Shown: positions 32,701-45,700 of the stretch, in pieces
Numbering within the stretch: position 1 is the stretch's first letter
Layout of the letters: each line of letters opens with the position of its first letter
NCBI GenBank assembly: GCA_959347315.1
Contig: OY365810.1
Span: 19,170,358-19,234,357, forward strand
DNA length: 64,000 bases
Source of the DNA: Bimastos eiseni
Lineage: Eukaryota > Annelida > Clitellata > Crassiclitellata > Lumbricidae
Direction: 5' to 3'
Position numbers and translations under genes: made by a program
Notes under the pieces: generated by a model
Told to the model about the DNA's origin: nothing
Databases searched by the model: none
What the model saw: only the letters and a program-made list of their open reading frames with translations

Positions 32701-35700
32701 GCAAAACATTACTAATTTTGTCCCATGTATCATGTTTGAGATAGGTGTAGTAGGCCAACCACACTCCTCTTTTAAACACTTCCTCCTATGTCAATTTATC
32801 CTTGACTGATGGAAGTCGATGATATCTTGGTCCATTAGAATTGGCAGTTCATGGGAGAAATTGTTTATCAAGAAGAAACAATAGATTGATTCTAGGAGAA
32901 TTCTGGCAATTAAATCGCAAAGTTTCATAATTTAACAGGTTTGCGTAAATTGCATGCTGCTTCTGCTGCTAATGAGCTGCATAATCCCCACCATCAGCAC
33001 GACGACGCTCCACACCACAACGATATTTTGCGGACGAATCTGCACATTGTCGAATATACCTAAAGATGACACTAGCCGTTAATTTTCAAGTATACTTAAA
33101 AATTATCTTAGCCGACACTCAATTCTGGTACGTGCATTTTTAACCGCAAAAATATGGCGGAAGAAGCTGAATCCTGTACCACCACTTTCTATTCATGTCT
33201 TCTATGTAGTTCACTGGATCTGCACATCAAGAGTGGCGTTGGCGGTCATCGGTTTCTTTGGTTTCGTTATTTTATACGCTCTTCGTGTCAACATGAGCGT
33301 CGCCTTGGTATGTATGGTTAACCATACGGCCATTGATCTTATGCATTCGAATCAATCGACGACCGGAGGGCATGAGAACAACGACACAGCGGCTGGTGAG
33401 GATCGATGCTCAACCAATGCAATCAGCGCCAGAGAGAAATCGGTTTGAATTCATCTTCTGTGTTTAAGCGTATACAAGTAAGTAAGTAAGTAAGTATTTT
33501 CTTTAATAATAATGCATCTAACCGCAAAGCATGTAAAAAAATTAACATGCATGGCATACATAATAAAAGCTTAGTAGCAGAAGAGTTAAAATACTGACAA
33601 GATATGAATCGCATTACATATCATACAATAGCTTACATATCATGATATGTAAGCTATTTATGTATGGCCTTTTATATGGCATCCATATAATAAAACCACA
33701 ACGGGTAAAGTCATCCGCACGAGGAACGATCCTGTTATGCTCAGATGGCGAGCTGAGATATTAGCCGATGAAAGCAAACCTCTTAGTATGTGGTCGGAAT
33801 TTGCTTTAACAGAAGATCATAACATGAGGACTAAACCCATTTCGTACCAACTTCAAAACAGCATTTAGCCGAGTGCGATAGGCAGCATTAGTAAAACCGT
33901 ACATTGACTGGCCAGTGTGGTTTCTCGGACAACTTCATAGAGGTACGCCCCAGAAAGGTAATAGGCAACGAGAACTCTAAACGCATAAAAAGACTGGTGG
34001 TTGGGTTCTATTGCAGATTTGCCCAGACGTAGAGTACATGTTAGGACTACCTCCAAGGACATTCATCTCATCACCTATACCATCCACCAATGGAGGGAGG
34101 GCAATCCCTTTAACATTTAACCGCTATTTAGGTTTGGAGGTACTGAGTTTGAGGTTGCATTGTGGAGCCCATATGGGCGAAATGCGTATTGGTCGGAGAA
34201 ATACGAGTTAGCTAATGCATCGGTAAAGATGTAAAGATTGTATCCTCTATCCACACGTTTTTCAATGATAAATATAAGTGTGAAGTTCAAAATAAGTTTG
34301 AAGTTGGGCGGAATTCTTTCTCAATAGAAGGGCGTATAGTTTTCGACTGGTTCGCCATTGAGGCGGGGTGAAGGAGGCAGCTAAGAGAGCAGTTAAACAG
34401 AATTGTCACCCAACCAGAGAGAAGATGTGACATAATGGATAGATACTTTTTGGAGACCTGTGCAAAACCAAGAGCACCATTCAGAACCTAATAAGTTCAC
34501 ATTAAATTTATAGAAACTGTTAAAGAAGCAATGAGTTTAAATTTAGGTGCCAAGTAGTTGATGTCAGTTGCGACTTCTTGGTTATGTCGGTTCAATGTCT
34601 GGCTTGTTATCCAGCTGATGTTGTTATCACGCTGCCTGCAGCGTACCTCTGGCCATAACTTCAGAGAGCCCCGAGAGCGAGTCCAGTTAATGTGGAAGCA
34701 TTGACTTTGATGATAAACTGATTGATGCGGGGTAGCTACCGCAGCCGCCTTAGCTGGTTGACCTCCACGATGTTTCACCGAAGCAACAGGTAGCTGAGAT
34801 GGGGGTCATATAAGGCGGGTCAGAATGTCGCATAGTTATCCGTTTTTCAGGTACGTCGAGGGTTTTACCAATGAAGAAAAAGGCATCGAAGACTTTTTCA
34901 AAAGGCGACGACGAGGCTATGGTCTACCACTGATGAGCTGCAAGACCAGCTTGCATGACCACGAGTTTGTCAGGCTTACGTACCCAGTCAGAACGTGGTG
35001 TGTAAGGGTGAGGGTTCAGTCAGCCTACGGCATCACGACGCGCGGCAACAGCGGGTTCATCGAGCGATGCGCGACGTAGGAGCGAATTGACGTCGAAATT
35101 CGTTGTTTTAATGGAAGCGAACAGGACTGCTTTTTATCGGATATGCCTCAGTATAGACAGTTTTTTAAGTGACCGCTATAGACACTTAAAACAGAAAATC
35201 AGTTCCCACTTAAAGTTTTCCGCGGCACCTCTTTGTTGCAATGTAAATAAATTGCAGTTAGGAAACGCTGGTATATTGCGATCATTCTATCTATCACATT
35301 CTGATTGCTGTGTTTTCCAATGACGTCCGCTCGATAATGCGAAGGTTCTACAGTTGTACACACAATAGAATAAAAGCTTAATAGTTTTAAACGGGGTTCC
35401 GCGAAAACATTTTTAGATCAAAAGGTTCCACGGCCAAAATAGATTGTGAAACGCGATAGACGAAGAGAAAGGATTGGGAGCATGTGGATAAGATACTAAC
35501 TACTGAGGATGGTCATCGATAGAGGTGGTCAAAATGAAGGCTACGCAAAGTTATGCTGGTGTATACAGAAGGCTCGGAGAAAAGGTGACGTTGGCAGAGA
35601 ACCAGCTGTTTTTTGTGATGCAGTATAAATGAAGTGAGGGATTCAGAAATAAATAAGGCTCCCGACTGCTAAGGTTGACTTCTATGTGCTTACCTTATGT

Positions 35701-38700
35701 GACAAGTCGGACGTGGTTGGCGTCTTCGACTTTCGCTAAAGTTTTCTCATTTCCTGTAGTGAAATCATACTTTGACGAAGATTATTATAAATATGCCTTA
35801 TCCTAATCCTAATCCTTATCCTTAGCCTTATCCTTATACAGGACGGCGAGTTTAATTGGGACAAAGGGACGCAGGGCATCGTTCTTGGAGCCTTTTTCTA
35901 TGGCTACCTGGTGACACAAATTCCTGGAGGAATTCTCGCGCAAAAGTTTGGAGGGAAAAGAGTGCTCGGTTACTTTTTGGTAGTGGCTTCAGCTGCTACG
36001 TTATTCTGCGGTTTTGGTGCTCGACTTAGTCCATACATGCTCATCTTCCTTAGAGTCATCATCGGTATGGGCTCTGTGAGTATTAAGTGGTTTATTGTTT
36101 CGGTATTTACATAGTCTTTATTTAGAAATAATATCGTATTGTATCGCATCGCATTTTTTTTATTTACATAGTCAATATTCAGAAATTGTTATGAAACCCA
36201 GGGACAATGAGCGTGTGTCCATGTTCTAGAATCTGAGTTATCACGACGAATTTAAAAACTAACTCGACAAATGTTAGGTGATTGAACTTGTTTGGAGTAA
36301 AATAAAAGCCAAAGCGTAGACGGAAAAACAAAACGATCGTTAGTAGCTCAAAATAGCTTAGCTATCGAGTCGCTCCAGAACATATATGAAAAATTGTTTA
36401 AATCGAGACAACTATCGGAAAATATGTCTAATATCTGATATCCTTATAGATATCTAATATCTTACATCTGAGATGTCTGACATCTGATATCTGAAATCCG
36501 ATATCTGAGATTAAATACCAACTGTTGAATAATGAACATTGAATATCTAGCATTTAACATATAACACTTAACAGTTAGCATTTATCATTAACATTTAACA
36601 TATCACGTTTAGCATTTCATATTTTACATTTTACAATTTGCCTGTTACATTTTACACTTAGCATTTCACATTTAATATTTGATATTTACTATTGAATATT
36701 CAGTATTTAATATTCAATATTCAATGATCAATGATCACTATTCATAATTCATATTTCATATTTAAATGAACCGTTTGATCGGTCAGACGATCAAATTCAG
36801 TGTACGCTGAGCGAGCGGGTTCAACTCAACCCTCAACTGTGTAAGAAAGTGACTCCCCGGACTCGCGATAGACTTGTTTCCCAAGTGAGCAATTCCATCG
36901 CGCACAATTGCTCTGCAGTACAACTGCAATTGCGCCGTCGAGATGTGTGAATGCTGTTCTGAGCAAAAAATGTCTGAATAAAGGCGGTATAAAATTTTGG
37001 TAATAAAATAAATTAATATTTTGTTTTTCTTATTTTATGTTTCATGATTCAAATTTCATATTTCATATTTCGTGATACTTTTATATTTAATATTTTACAC
37101 TGTTTACATTTCATGCTTTTTATGCTCTTTGACAAGAAATCACACGACTCAATTTTTTCCTGCCCGTGTAACTGAGAAACCAAAGTGTATCTAACAAGGT
37201 GTGTAAAACAAAAAAGTGCATTCAGTGGAAATGAAAAGCTGACCAACATGGGCAAAAATTATTCCTAAAATAAATGTAATAATCAGCAATCAGGAACATA
37301 GAAAATTCTTACATGTAGCACTGCGTCGCATTTCAGGGCGTGTGCTTTCCATCAATGCATGATATCTGGGCAAAGTGGGCGCCACCGATGGAACGAACGA
37401 AACTCATTGGATTCACTCACGCAGGTTCAACATCTCATCCTCATTCTTACTGGGTCACAAAAAAAGTTTGTGGATATTGGGGTTCAAAATTCTATCTTAA
37501 AATTTTGTGTTGTGTTCCAATGCATCAACATGGCATAAACAATAAACGCGGCCTGCAACATGGCATAATTGTGGCCGTTGCCTAACGCGTGCTATTTGGA
37601 ATCACATGAAACAAAGCTCGGACATTGCACGGCGCCTTTTACAGTGTCCAAGGAATGAGCGTGACTCCGTCCGGTCGCTTTCCATCTTCTCTTAACAAGC
37701 CGAGAGGTTCCTTTAGCGCTGGAATCTTTGCTTTGCCAAGAGCTCTCCAGATGACATCGTTCAACATGCTATGTCGCTGATGTTTTCCGCTGCCTCTGCT
37801 ACAAATTAGTACATGGAGCCCTTTTGCGTCGACGCTATCTCGCTACTGGTGACACAAATGTGACTCGCAGAGCGACGTTGCTAGCCTCAACCCGGCTGCC
37901 ATTCGTACACCCTCATTTGAGAGGCGCAAGCCTATGGCAGTCACAGAGGTGCTAGCATCCAGTCTCCAGAATGAGGTGCTCATGCGGCCAGCAGGCGAGC
38001 ACGGTTACATGGATTGTTATTGGACTCCAGCAGACCTTTCCATGCCTTGTCTGTGACTCGGAGGTCCCATTCTTTCTGGCGATGACTCGCTGCTCCTGTT
38101 GGTGGTTCTGCATCTGTCAGGGTCTTCCAAGCGTTGAGTGCTGAACTCGCAAGTTCATATGGTTCCTCAGCAGACTCTGTTGGTAGGATGCATGCCTGGA
38201 GTTCGTTTGTACTAGCAGCAGACGCCAGAAAGGGAGAAATTGCCAGCGTGGATGCACAACGAACTCCCAGACCACCATCTCTCACCGGCAAAGAAGCCTG
38301 GAGCCGACGGTCATTGTCAAGGTCAACATTTTAAATGGTTGACAGTCCTTCTCTCAACAGTTGATTAAACCGAGCCAAGCCCGGGCAATCAGCGCAGACG
38401 GTGTGCGCAGACTGTATAAGAGCTTTGGTACACTTTGACTGTTTCTCAGCAGAACCAGATCGTCATGTCATGTGTATAAAGCAAGGACAATTTTCCGATT
38501 GCCCTCTCGAGGTCATTAGCCTTTGAATTAAAAACCATGTTCACAGTTGGATCTGGAATCAGAGGTGCACTCAACATGGTCTTGTCCTCGAGGGCTATGC
38601 TCGTGAACTCTTGAAACGCATGGTCATTGTTCGACATCTGGGTGTTGTGACACGCGATTTCGCATTTGCTGTGGTTCAAGAGCAATCCCAAATTCTTTGA

Positions 38701-41700
38701 TTCTTGCTAGATTAATTGAACGTCGTCGGCCACTGTTCCTTGTTACCTCCCAATGTCAGGTCATCCAGATATCCGATACGCAGATCCGATCGAAGCTTTA
38801 TCAGAATCGGTTGCAGCACAAGAAAGAATTCCAGAGGTTCCAAAGGATCCCCTTGCTGCGTTCCTTCTTCGGATCAAATTATGTTTGAACAATATCGCAA
38901 CAGTTTGAATAGGAAGCGCGAGCAGAAGTGGCAAGGCTCTGGGATCTCTCTCTAACAACTGCCTCTAGAGGAGAATCCCTGCGCAGTGTTGAAGGCATTG
39001 GCGAAGTCGAGCTTCACTAGGACGCTGTCTTAGTGCGGTTATCCAACGACGTGTCGCATGGACAGCTGACCCAGTGCCTCCTGGAATGCGAGCAGTTGAG
39101 ACAGCCTTGTTACCGTATGCGAATTAGCGCACTTTGCCGCCAGACGACGCCATGTGTAGCCCACGGCGATCTGTCTTATACCTGCGTCCTTCTTGCTCAG
39201 GGCTTGCACCATAGATGACCTCATTCACCTCTTCGGATAGACCTCCCTTTAGGAGCAGATTCACAAGGTCGGATAGATGTTGTCCGATGTTGTCATCTAT
39301 TCCATAGGCCATCAGTTCCTTTAAGTGTTGGGAGTTATGCCATCTGGACCACCAGCCGAACCCGGAGGGAAAGAGGAGATTGCCCTAGTGACATCTTCTT
39401 TAGAAACTTGAAGCGGGATGAAGCGATCCGAACTGTCCGGATCACACGGCGTTCACTGGTGCAGGCGGGTGCTTTTTCTTAAGTGCGGCCAGAGTTTCCG
39501 GTGTGTCCAGCGCCGGCTTATCCTCGCTGCAGATGAGATTGCTTTGAAAATGTTGAGGCTAAATACCTGGCGTGGTCGCATTTAGCGGACTTGAGTTTAC
39601 GACTTGACGTCGATGGCAATTCATCGATAGTCAACTGGTCTGGCCCCTGCAGTCCCCATTCAGTAATGCGGGACAAAATCATATTTTCGTCCACCTCTTC
39701 TTGGCTTCCCTAGAACAATTCCACCGAAGGCCTGCATATCGAACCATTTTACAACGCAGTTTGGTTCTATACGATTGCTTGGATTATATCCGTCAGGAGA
39801 GCAGCACAAGATGGCCTTGCTGCTTTTGGGATTCTTTTAATGAGAAGACCGGGTGAGGATGTGAGTGAGAGTTGAGAAGCGATCGGCCCAACGTCCGTTG
39901 ACAGATCCCGTGAGAAAGCTATCTGCACGCTAGTGGTAAAAGACAACTGTCTTGTAGTATTATGCTTTGAAGAGCCATCCGCCGGTGGCTGGTCAGAACC
40001 TGGACAGGGGGCGGTTCGAGGGCCGAGGGCCGTGCCGGTGCATCGTGCCATCTGAGGTATGAGTTTTGAAGTACAATCAACACACCCCGCGAACCCGCGG
40101 GCCATTACAAGGTTTTTGACTCGTCTGAGTTTCAATTCACTTAAATTAAATTAAATTATTATTATTATTATTATTGTTATTATTATTATTATTATTTTAA
40201 ATTATAACATGAGTAACGGTATAGAAATGTTTTAGTAATTTTCGTCCGAGGCAATATTATTATTATTTACTCAGTTATTATTATTATTGTTATTCGAAAG
40301 AGCCTCTGAAGGTAACTGCATTGAAGCGCTGGATGAAGATTGACAATCGTTGGAAAAAGTAGTCTCTCTAGGGTCTCTGGTGACATGTTTCTGGAGGCGA
40401 CCAAAGTCCTTGATGAAGTCCATTCCGTCGTTGTTGACTGGGACCATGGTTTCAAAGGCCCATGGAACGAAGAGATGGAACAGTGATGGAACAGCGAGCG
40501 GGCTGTACTTGATCTTTCTGGTGGTTGAGACCTACGCAGGAAACAAAAATAACAGTAGTAGTAGTAATAATAATAATGCCTTTGGTGCGGGAACTTTGGA
40601 AACTCCTTTGAGGGGCGACCGACACCGCAATCTTATGTCCATCGTCAAGAAGCGCATTGCAGATTTTTATGACGGATGGCTGACTTTGGCCGACACTACC
40701 TTCCAACCAGACGCGGACACCCGCGAAGGGATCGAATGGAAGACAGGCGCTGGCGGCGGCGGTAGCCGCAAAAATGGAGGATGGAAACATTAGTGCGGCA
40801 GCTCGCATACTTTGTTCTGACGACACCCCAGCGCCGATTAATGAAGAGACACTGGAACTTCTATGCGAAAAACATCCTGCCCCCGCCGCGTGACCGCCCA
40901 GCCATCCTTCGATTGACCTCAAACGCATCCTTCCAGGCCACAGAGTTGGAGATTCGCACAATGATGCGCTCTTTCCCGAAGGGGTCGTCGGGCGGCCCTG
41001 ATGGGCTGCGCCCCCAACACGTGGCGGAACTGATTGGAGATCCAGACGCGGGACCGGGCTGCTGAGAGCGACTACTGCTCTTATCAATCTACTACTGGCC
41101 GGCATCTGCCCTCAAGAGGTACGGCCTATCTTATTCGGAGGTACTCTTTTCGCCCTCCGTAAAAGCTGTGGTGGTCTAAGGCCAATAGCTATTGGATACG
41201 TGTGGCGTCGACTCGTATTTAAATGTGCCAACGCATACGCCGTCCCACGTGTCACGCCGTACCTAACCCCTAAACAACTGGGGGTTGGCGTTCCCGGAGG
41301 TTGCGAGGCGGCAACCCACGCCGCTAGACGATTCCTGACCAGCATGGACACGAATTAAATAGTGGTGAAGCACAATCTCGAACGCTTTCAATAGTTTGCA
41401 CCGATATTTCATGCTCGCATCAGTGGACGAACTCATTTCTGATTTATCCGCATATTGCCATTTTGCCAACGCCGAGGCAATATCTCTGAAATTCGGGAGA
41501 TTCACGATCACAGATCGATGCACTTGGATTCAAAAAAGTGAGCGGGGTATGCAGTCACTACCTTTCAGTTAGACAATTGTGCCTGAAAGACGACACAGTT
41601 CACCTGCATAGTCGCGGATCAGCCCGTGCCCAGGCTCGGCTGACCCAGATCTGGCAGAGGGAAGAGCAGGACAAATCGGTGACAGACGGTGCTCAGCAAG

Positions 41701-42680
41701 GGCCGAAGATGCTGACCCAGCGAGGCGAGGCTTTTCTGCATCAAGGAACAGGAGATACCAACCACCCGAGAAAAGGGAGTGGAGACATCATGAAACATGT
41801 CCCGAAGGCTGCTCGATTCGCCTGTTCACAGGCCCTAGAGAGAATCCTGGCTTCCATTAGCAACGATCCAAGTAACATTGAGACATGACTTCATGAATGT
41901 ACTGCTGCGTGGTGATTGTCCACTCAAATTACGTGAACTGATATTTAGAGGCTCTCTCATCGCTCTTTCCAAGAAATCAGAGGCCTCAGGCCGATTGTCA
42001 TCGGATATATGGCGCAGGTTGGCAGCAAAATGTGCCAATAGTTATTCCCTGAATAGGCTGGGAGAGTTCTTCACTCCGCTCCATGTAGGCAATGCAACCC
42101 CTGGAGGGGGAGAGTCAGCCTTTCACGCTGCAAGAAATTTTGTGACGAATATGCAACGAGACCAGATCTTCGTAAAATTGGACTTTCGCGTATGCTTTCA
42201 ACACACTGCGGAGAGATGTAATGCTTCGAGCCATCCATGACACCATCCCAGAACTCTATGCGTTCACCCACCAGGCACATTCAATTAAGGCCAACCAACA
42301 ATTCGGTCGATTTGAAGTGAGGTCTAGGGTGGGACCTCAGCAGGGAGACCCGCTAGGGTTTCTGCTGTTTTGCCTGCCCCGTTACGGGAATTTGCGGTCT
42401 CCGTTCAAGCTTGTGTACCTCGACGATCTTTCCCTAGGTGGAAACGTGGATGACGTTCGGCAAGATTTTACAGAGATAAAAGGATAAAACGCTCGGAATT
42501 TCCCTGAACAGGCTTAAATGTGAATACAGCTCGGAGTCAGAGATGAATGGAGAGGGTTTCGAGGTATTCAGAAGACGAGAACCAGAGGAAATTTTAATAA
42601 TAATAATTTTAATAATAATTTTAATAATAATAATAATAATAGTAATAGTAGTTGGAGTAAATGGAGTAGTAGTAGTAGTG

Positions 42681-42718
<38 letters not shown>

Positions 42719-45700
42719 TGCTGTTATTACTGTCGATTTATGATCATTGTTATTTTGGTATTGTTATGGTTGTTTTCGTTATAATAATCGCTGCAATTGT
42801 TACTCCTATAAATAAATAACAATATTGTTTTCTGGTAATAAACATAGAATAAATCACGAAATGTCATCGTCTCGTGATCACTTCGCTTTTATTGGTATAA
42901 AAGAAATCTACAGATTATGATCATAAGTGATTAGAAATGCAACATACAGGCAACATACATGCACCTTACATGATCAATCTTTTTGCAGGTGCTCAAATTG
43001 GGAACGTCATTGCCTTGCCTCTTTCAGCATTGCTGTGCGATTATGGATTTGACGGCGGATGGCCTTCAATTTTCTACATATTAGGTGAGCTAAACTATCA
43101 TCATTCTCTCTAATTCACAATAACGATTCTTTCTATAAGCTCTACATTTTCCGAAGACAAATTGTGGGATGCCCGAGAAAAGCAAAAATTCTCCTTCAAA
43201 TAAAGAAGTTGTACTGTTCCAATTACACACGCTGTCAATTATCAAGACTATTAACCGTTTGGATCATAAGAATCGCCAGATGTACTCTACCGTTTAAAAG
43301 TCTTCGACGTCGTAGAGAATAAATCACGCATTGAATGTTATGTGCTCGCATTGCGTTTGGAGTGGGGAACGGACAAAAGCCCCCGGACAATAGCCCCTCC
43401 GGTTTTGGGTAGGACATTTGCCACCCAGACAAAAGCCCTACTAGTGTGAAGAATGAACAGATGATGACAAGTTATATATTTAACTGCCATTATGTAAAAT
43501 ATATGAAAACAAGCAACTATTGTCGTGTCGTAATGGAGACAAAATGAGTCCAGTTCTGAATCTTTATTTATCTTGCTGGATGCATAGATACTACAAACAG
43601 TCCGTGACACGACTTCATTAGCGGTGAAGGTCGTCGGCTATCAAGCAGCAAGGCTAGTTGGTTGGCAAACTGTCGCGATAATCATCTCCCGTTAATAAGA
43701 GAGAGTGGGTGAATTATGTACAACTATATAGATGATAAATATGAGAATTTAAGCGGTGAAGGTCAGCTAGTAAGTATGCTTACAGTTGGTCACAGTCAGC
43801 CAGTGACACGCGATAATAATCTCTCTGAGAGTGGGTGAAGACTCCTATATATGAAAATCTAGTGACCAATATTATTCTATATTAACTCTTAAATACGAGG
43901 CAATACTGTATCAATATGTCATGTACACTGTGCCATGTATGACGCATATCATCCTTGTCATGGATGTGTCGTTAAATAAACTTATTACACACACTTGCAC
44001 ACCTCATATTACGAACCATTTCGTCTTAAAACTTTGCAGGTATTGGAACCAAAGCAATATGTCAATCCACTAAAAATAGATAGTTTACAGGTTAAGTGAC
44101 ACTTAGCCGACATGGACACATCCATGCACACGTACATATTGTTCATACAAATATGCATCATATGCACACACGTGCAAGCATGAATATCTAATTTGGGCGA
44201 GCTTTTGTCCTGGGGGCTGTTGTCCGGGGTTTTTCTTCGGGGAATTTTGTCCGCGGTCTTTTGTCCTACACTCATTACCCGGAGGAGGGAGGGGCAATTG
44301 TCCGTTTCCCATTATTTATTTACCGTCAAGTAATAATGGTGCAAAAACAGGAGATAGAAAATGAGACTGATCAACATCAGTCTCATTTTCCACGGGCAAT
44401 CTACGGGCATGTCTGTCGGATATGGGAGGGTAGAAGAGCCATGAGCCTAAGCCATGACAGAGTTGATATGCTCCAATACAAACAGACTGTGATTTCCCTT
44501 CTCTGACTGAATGCAAGGGCACAATACACAAGTCTGAGTCCCCAAGGGAGATAATTACCTTGTCAAAATGAACACAAACATTACTAATGAAACTATTGAA
44601 ACAATAATGGGTCGAAACAAACAGACAAAATACATGTACATAAAGACCCACACACACGCATGCACACACACACCTACACACATATATACATGTAACCTGT
44701 ATTGGGGCTATGAGCGGACACTCTATAGCTATCTAGTCCGCAATGGATTCACTACGAACAGAGCATTTGTTCGTAGGCAAATTTGTACCTTCGTCTTTAA
44801 AACAGATAAATACTTACAATGACAAACATTGATAATGTGTTTCAACCACGGTTTTGGCATTGTTAGAAACATTTCTAAATGGTTCAATTGTTATGTAAAG
44901 TCTATTGCCATGTGCAATGTGCACTGCCATCTCAATGTCCGATATGATTGGCGGGTCGCGGACAAAACCCCTCTGACAAATCCTCTGACAAAAACCTCTG
45001 ACAAAAGCCCCTCCTAAGTAGGACAAAAAACCCATAAGCATATTTTTAAAAACTTTTTTTACTTTTATTATTTAGAAACGTGTGTCTACTTGAAAGCCAG
45101 AATTAAAGCATGTGTCATATGTGTCATTTCAAAGTCTCATGCGGTCACTCAGTTATCGTCGTGCAATAGTTAAATAGCAAATGGTCTTTTTGTTGTTAAT
45201 GTATGACAGGTCTAAGTACACTGTGCGAAAGTCATAGGCTATCTGCCCCACGTCTTTTTCAGACGCGTCGGGTGAGTCTGTGCAGAGCGTAGGCCTGTGT
45301 ATGTTATATGTGACATGATTTCTTATATAAGTTAGACCAGAGGCGTCAATCCCCCTCTAACTGATGGAGGCAAACACCTTGGTTCCAAGTGTCAGGTAGC
45401 CAAGACTCAAAAAATACCCCCGCCCCTATCTGGACGCCTCTGAGTTAGACTACTGAGTGTCACTTGTAATGTTGTGCAGACTTTCTTAGTAATGTCAGTT
45501 ATTATGGTATGGCTTTTAATTGCAGAAGCTAGTTAGGGCAAGAGGGAGGTTTTTGTCCGGGGGGTTAGTGTCCTGCCTAAAACAGGGGGGTTACGTCAGA
45601 GGGTTTATTGGGAGGTTTATGTCAGAGGGGTTTGTCAAGGTGGTTTTGTCGTACACCCATGATTGTCAGGTACGAGACGGCCCCTCTGAAATTCTCTCCG

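Noticed and set aside
34223..34370. A gene from the [20 protein letters not shown] frame
   Set aside because: It is a short isolated frame with no start, splice context or recognisable family, so only noted as unrecognised.
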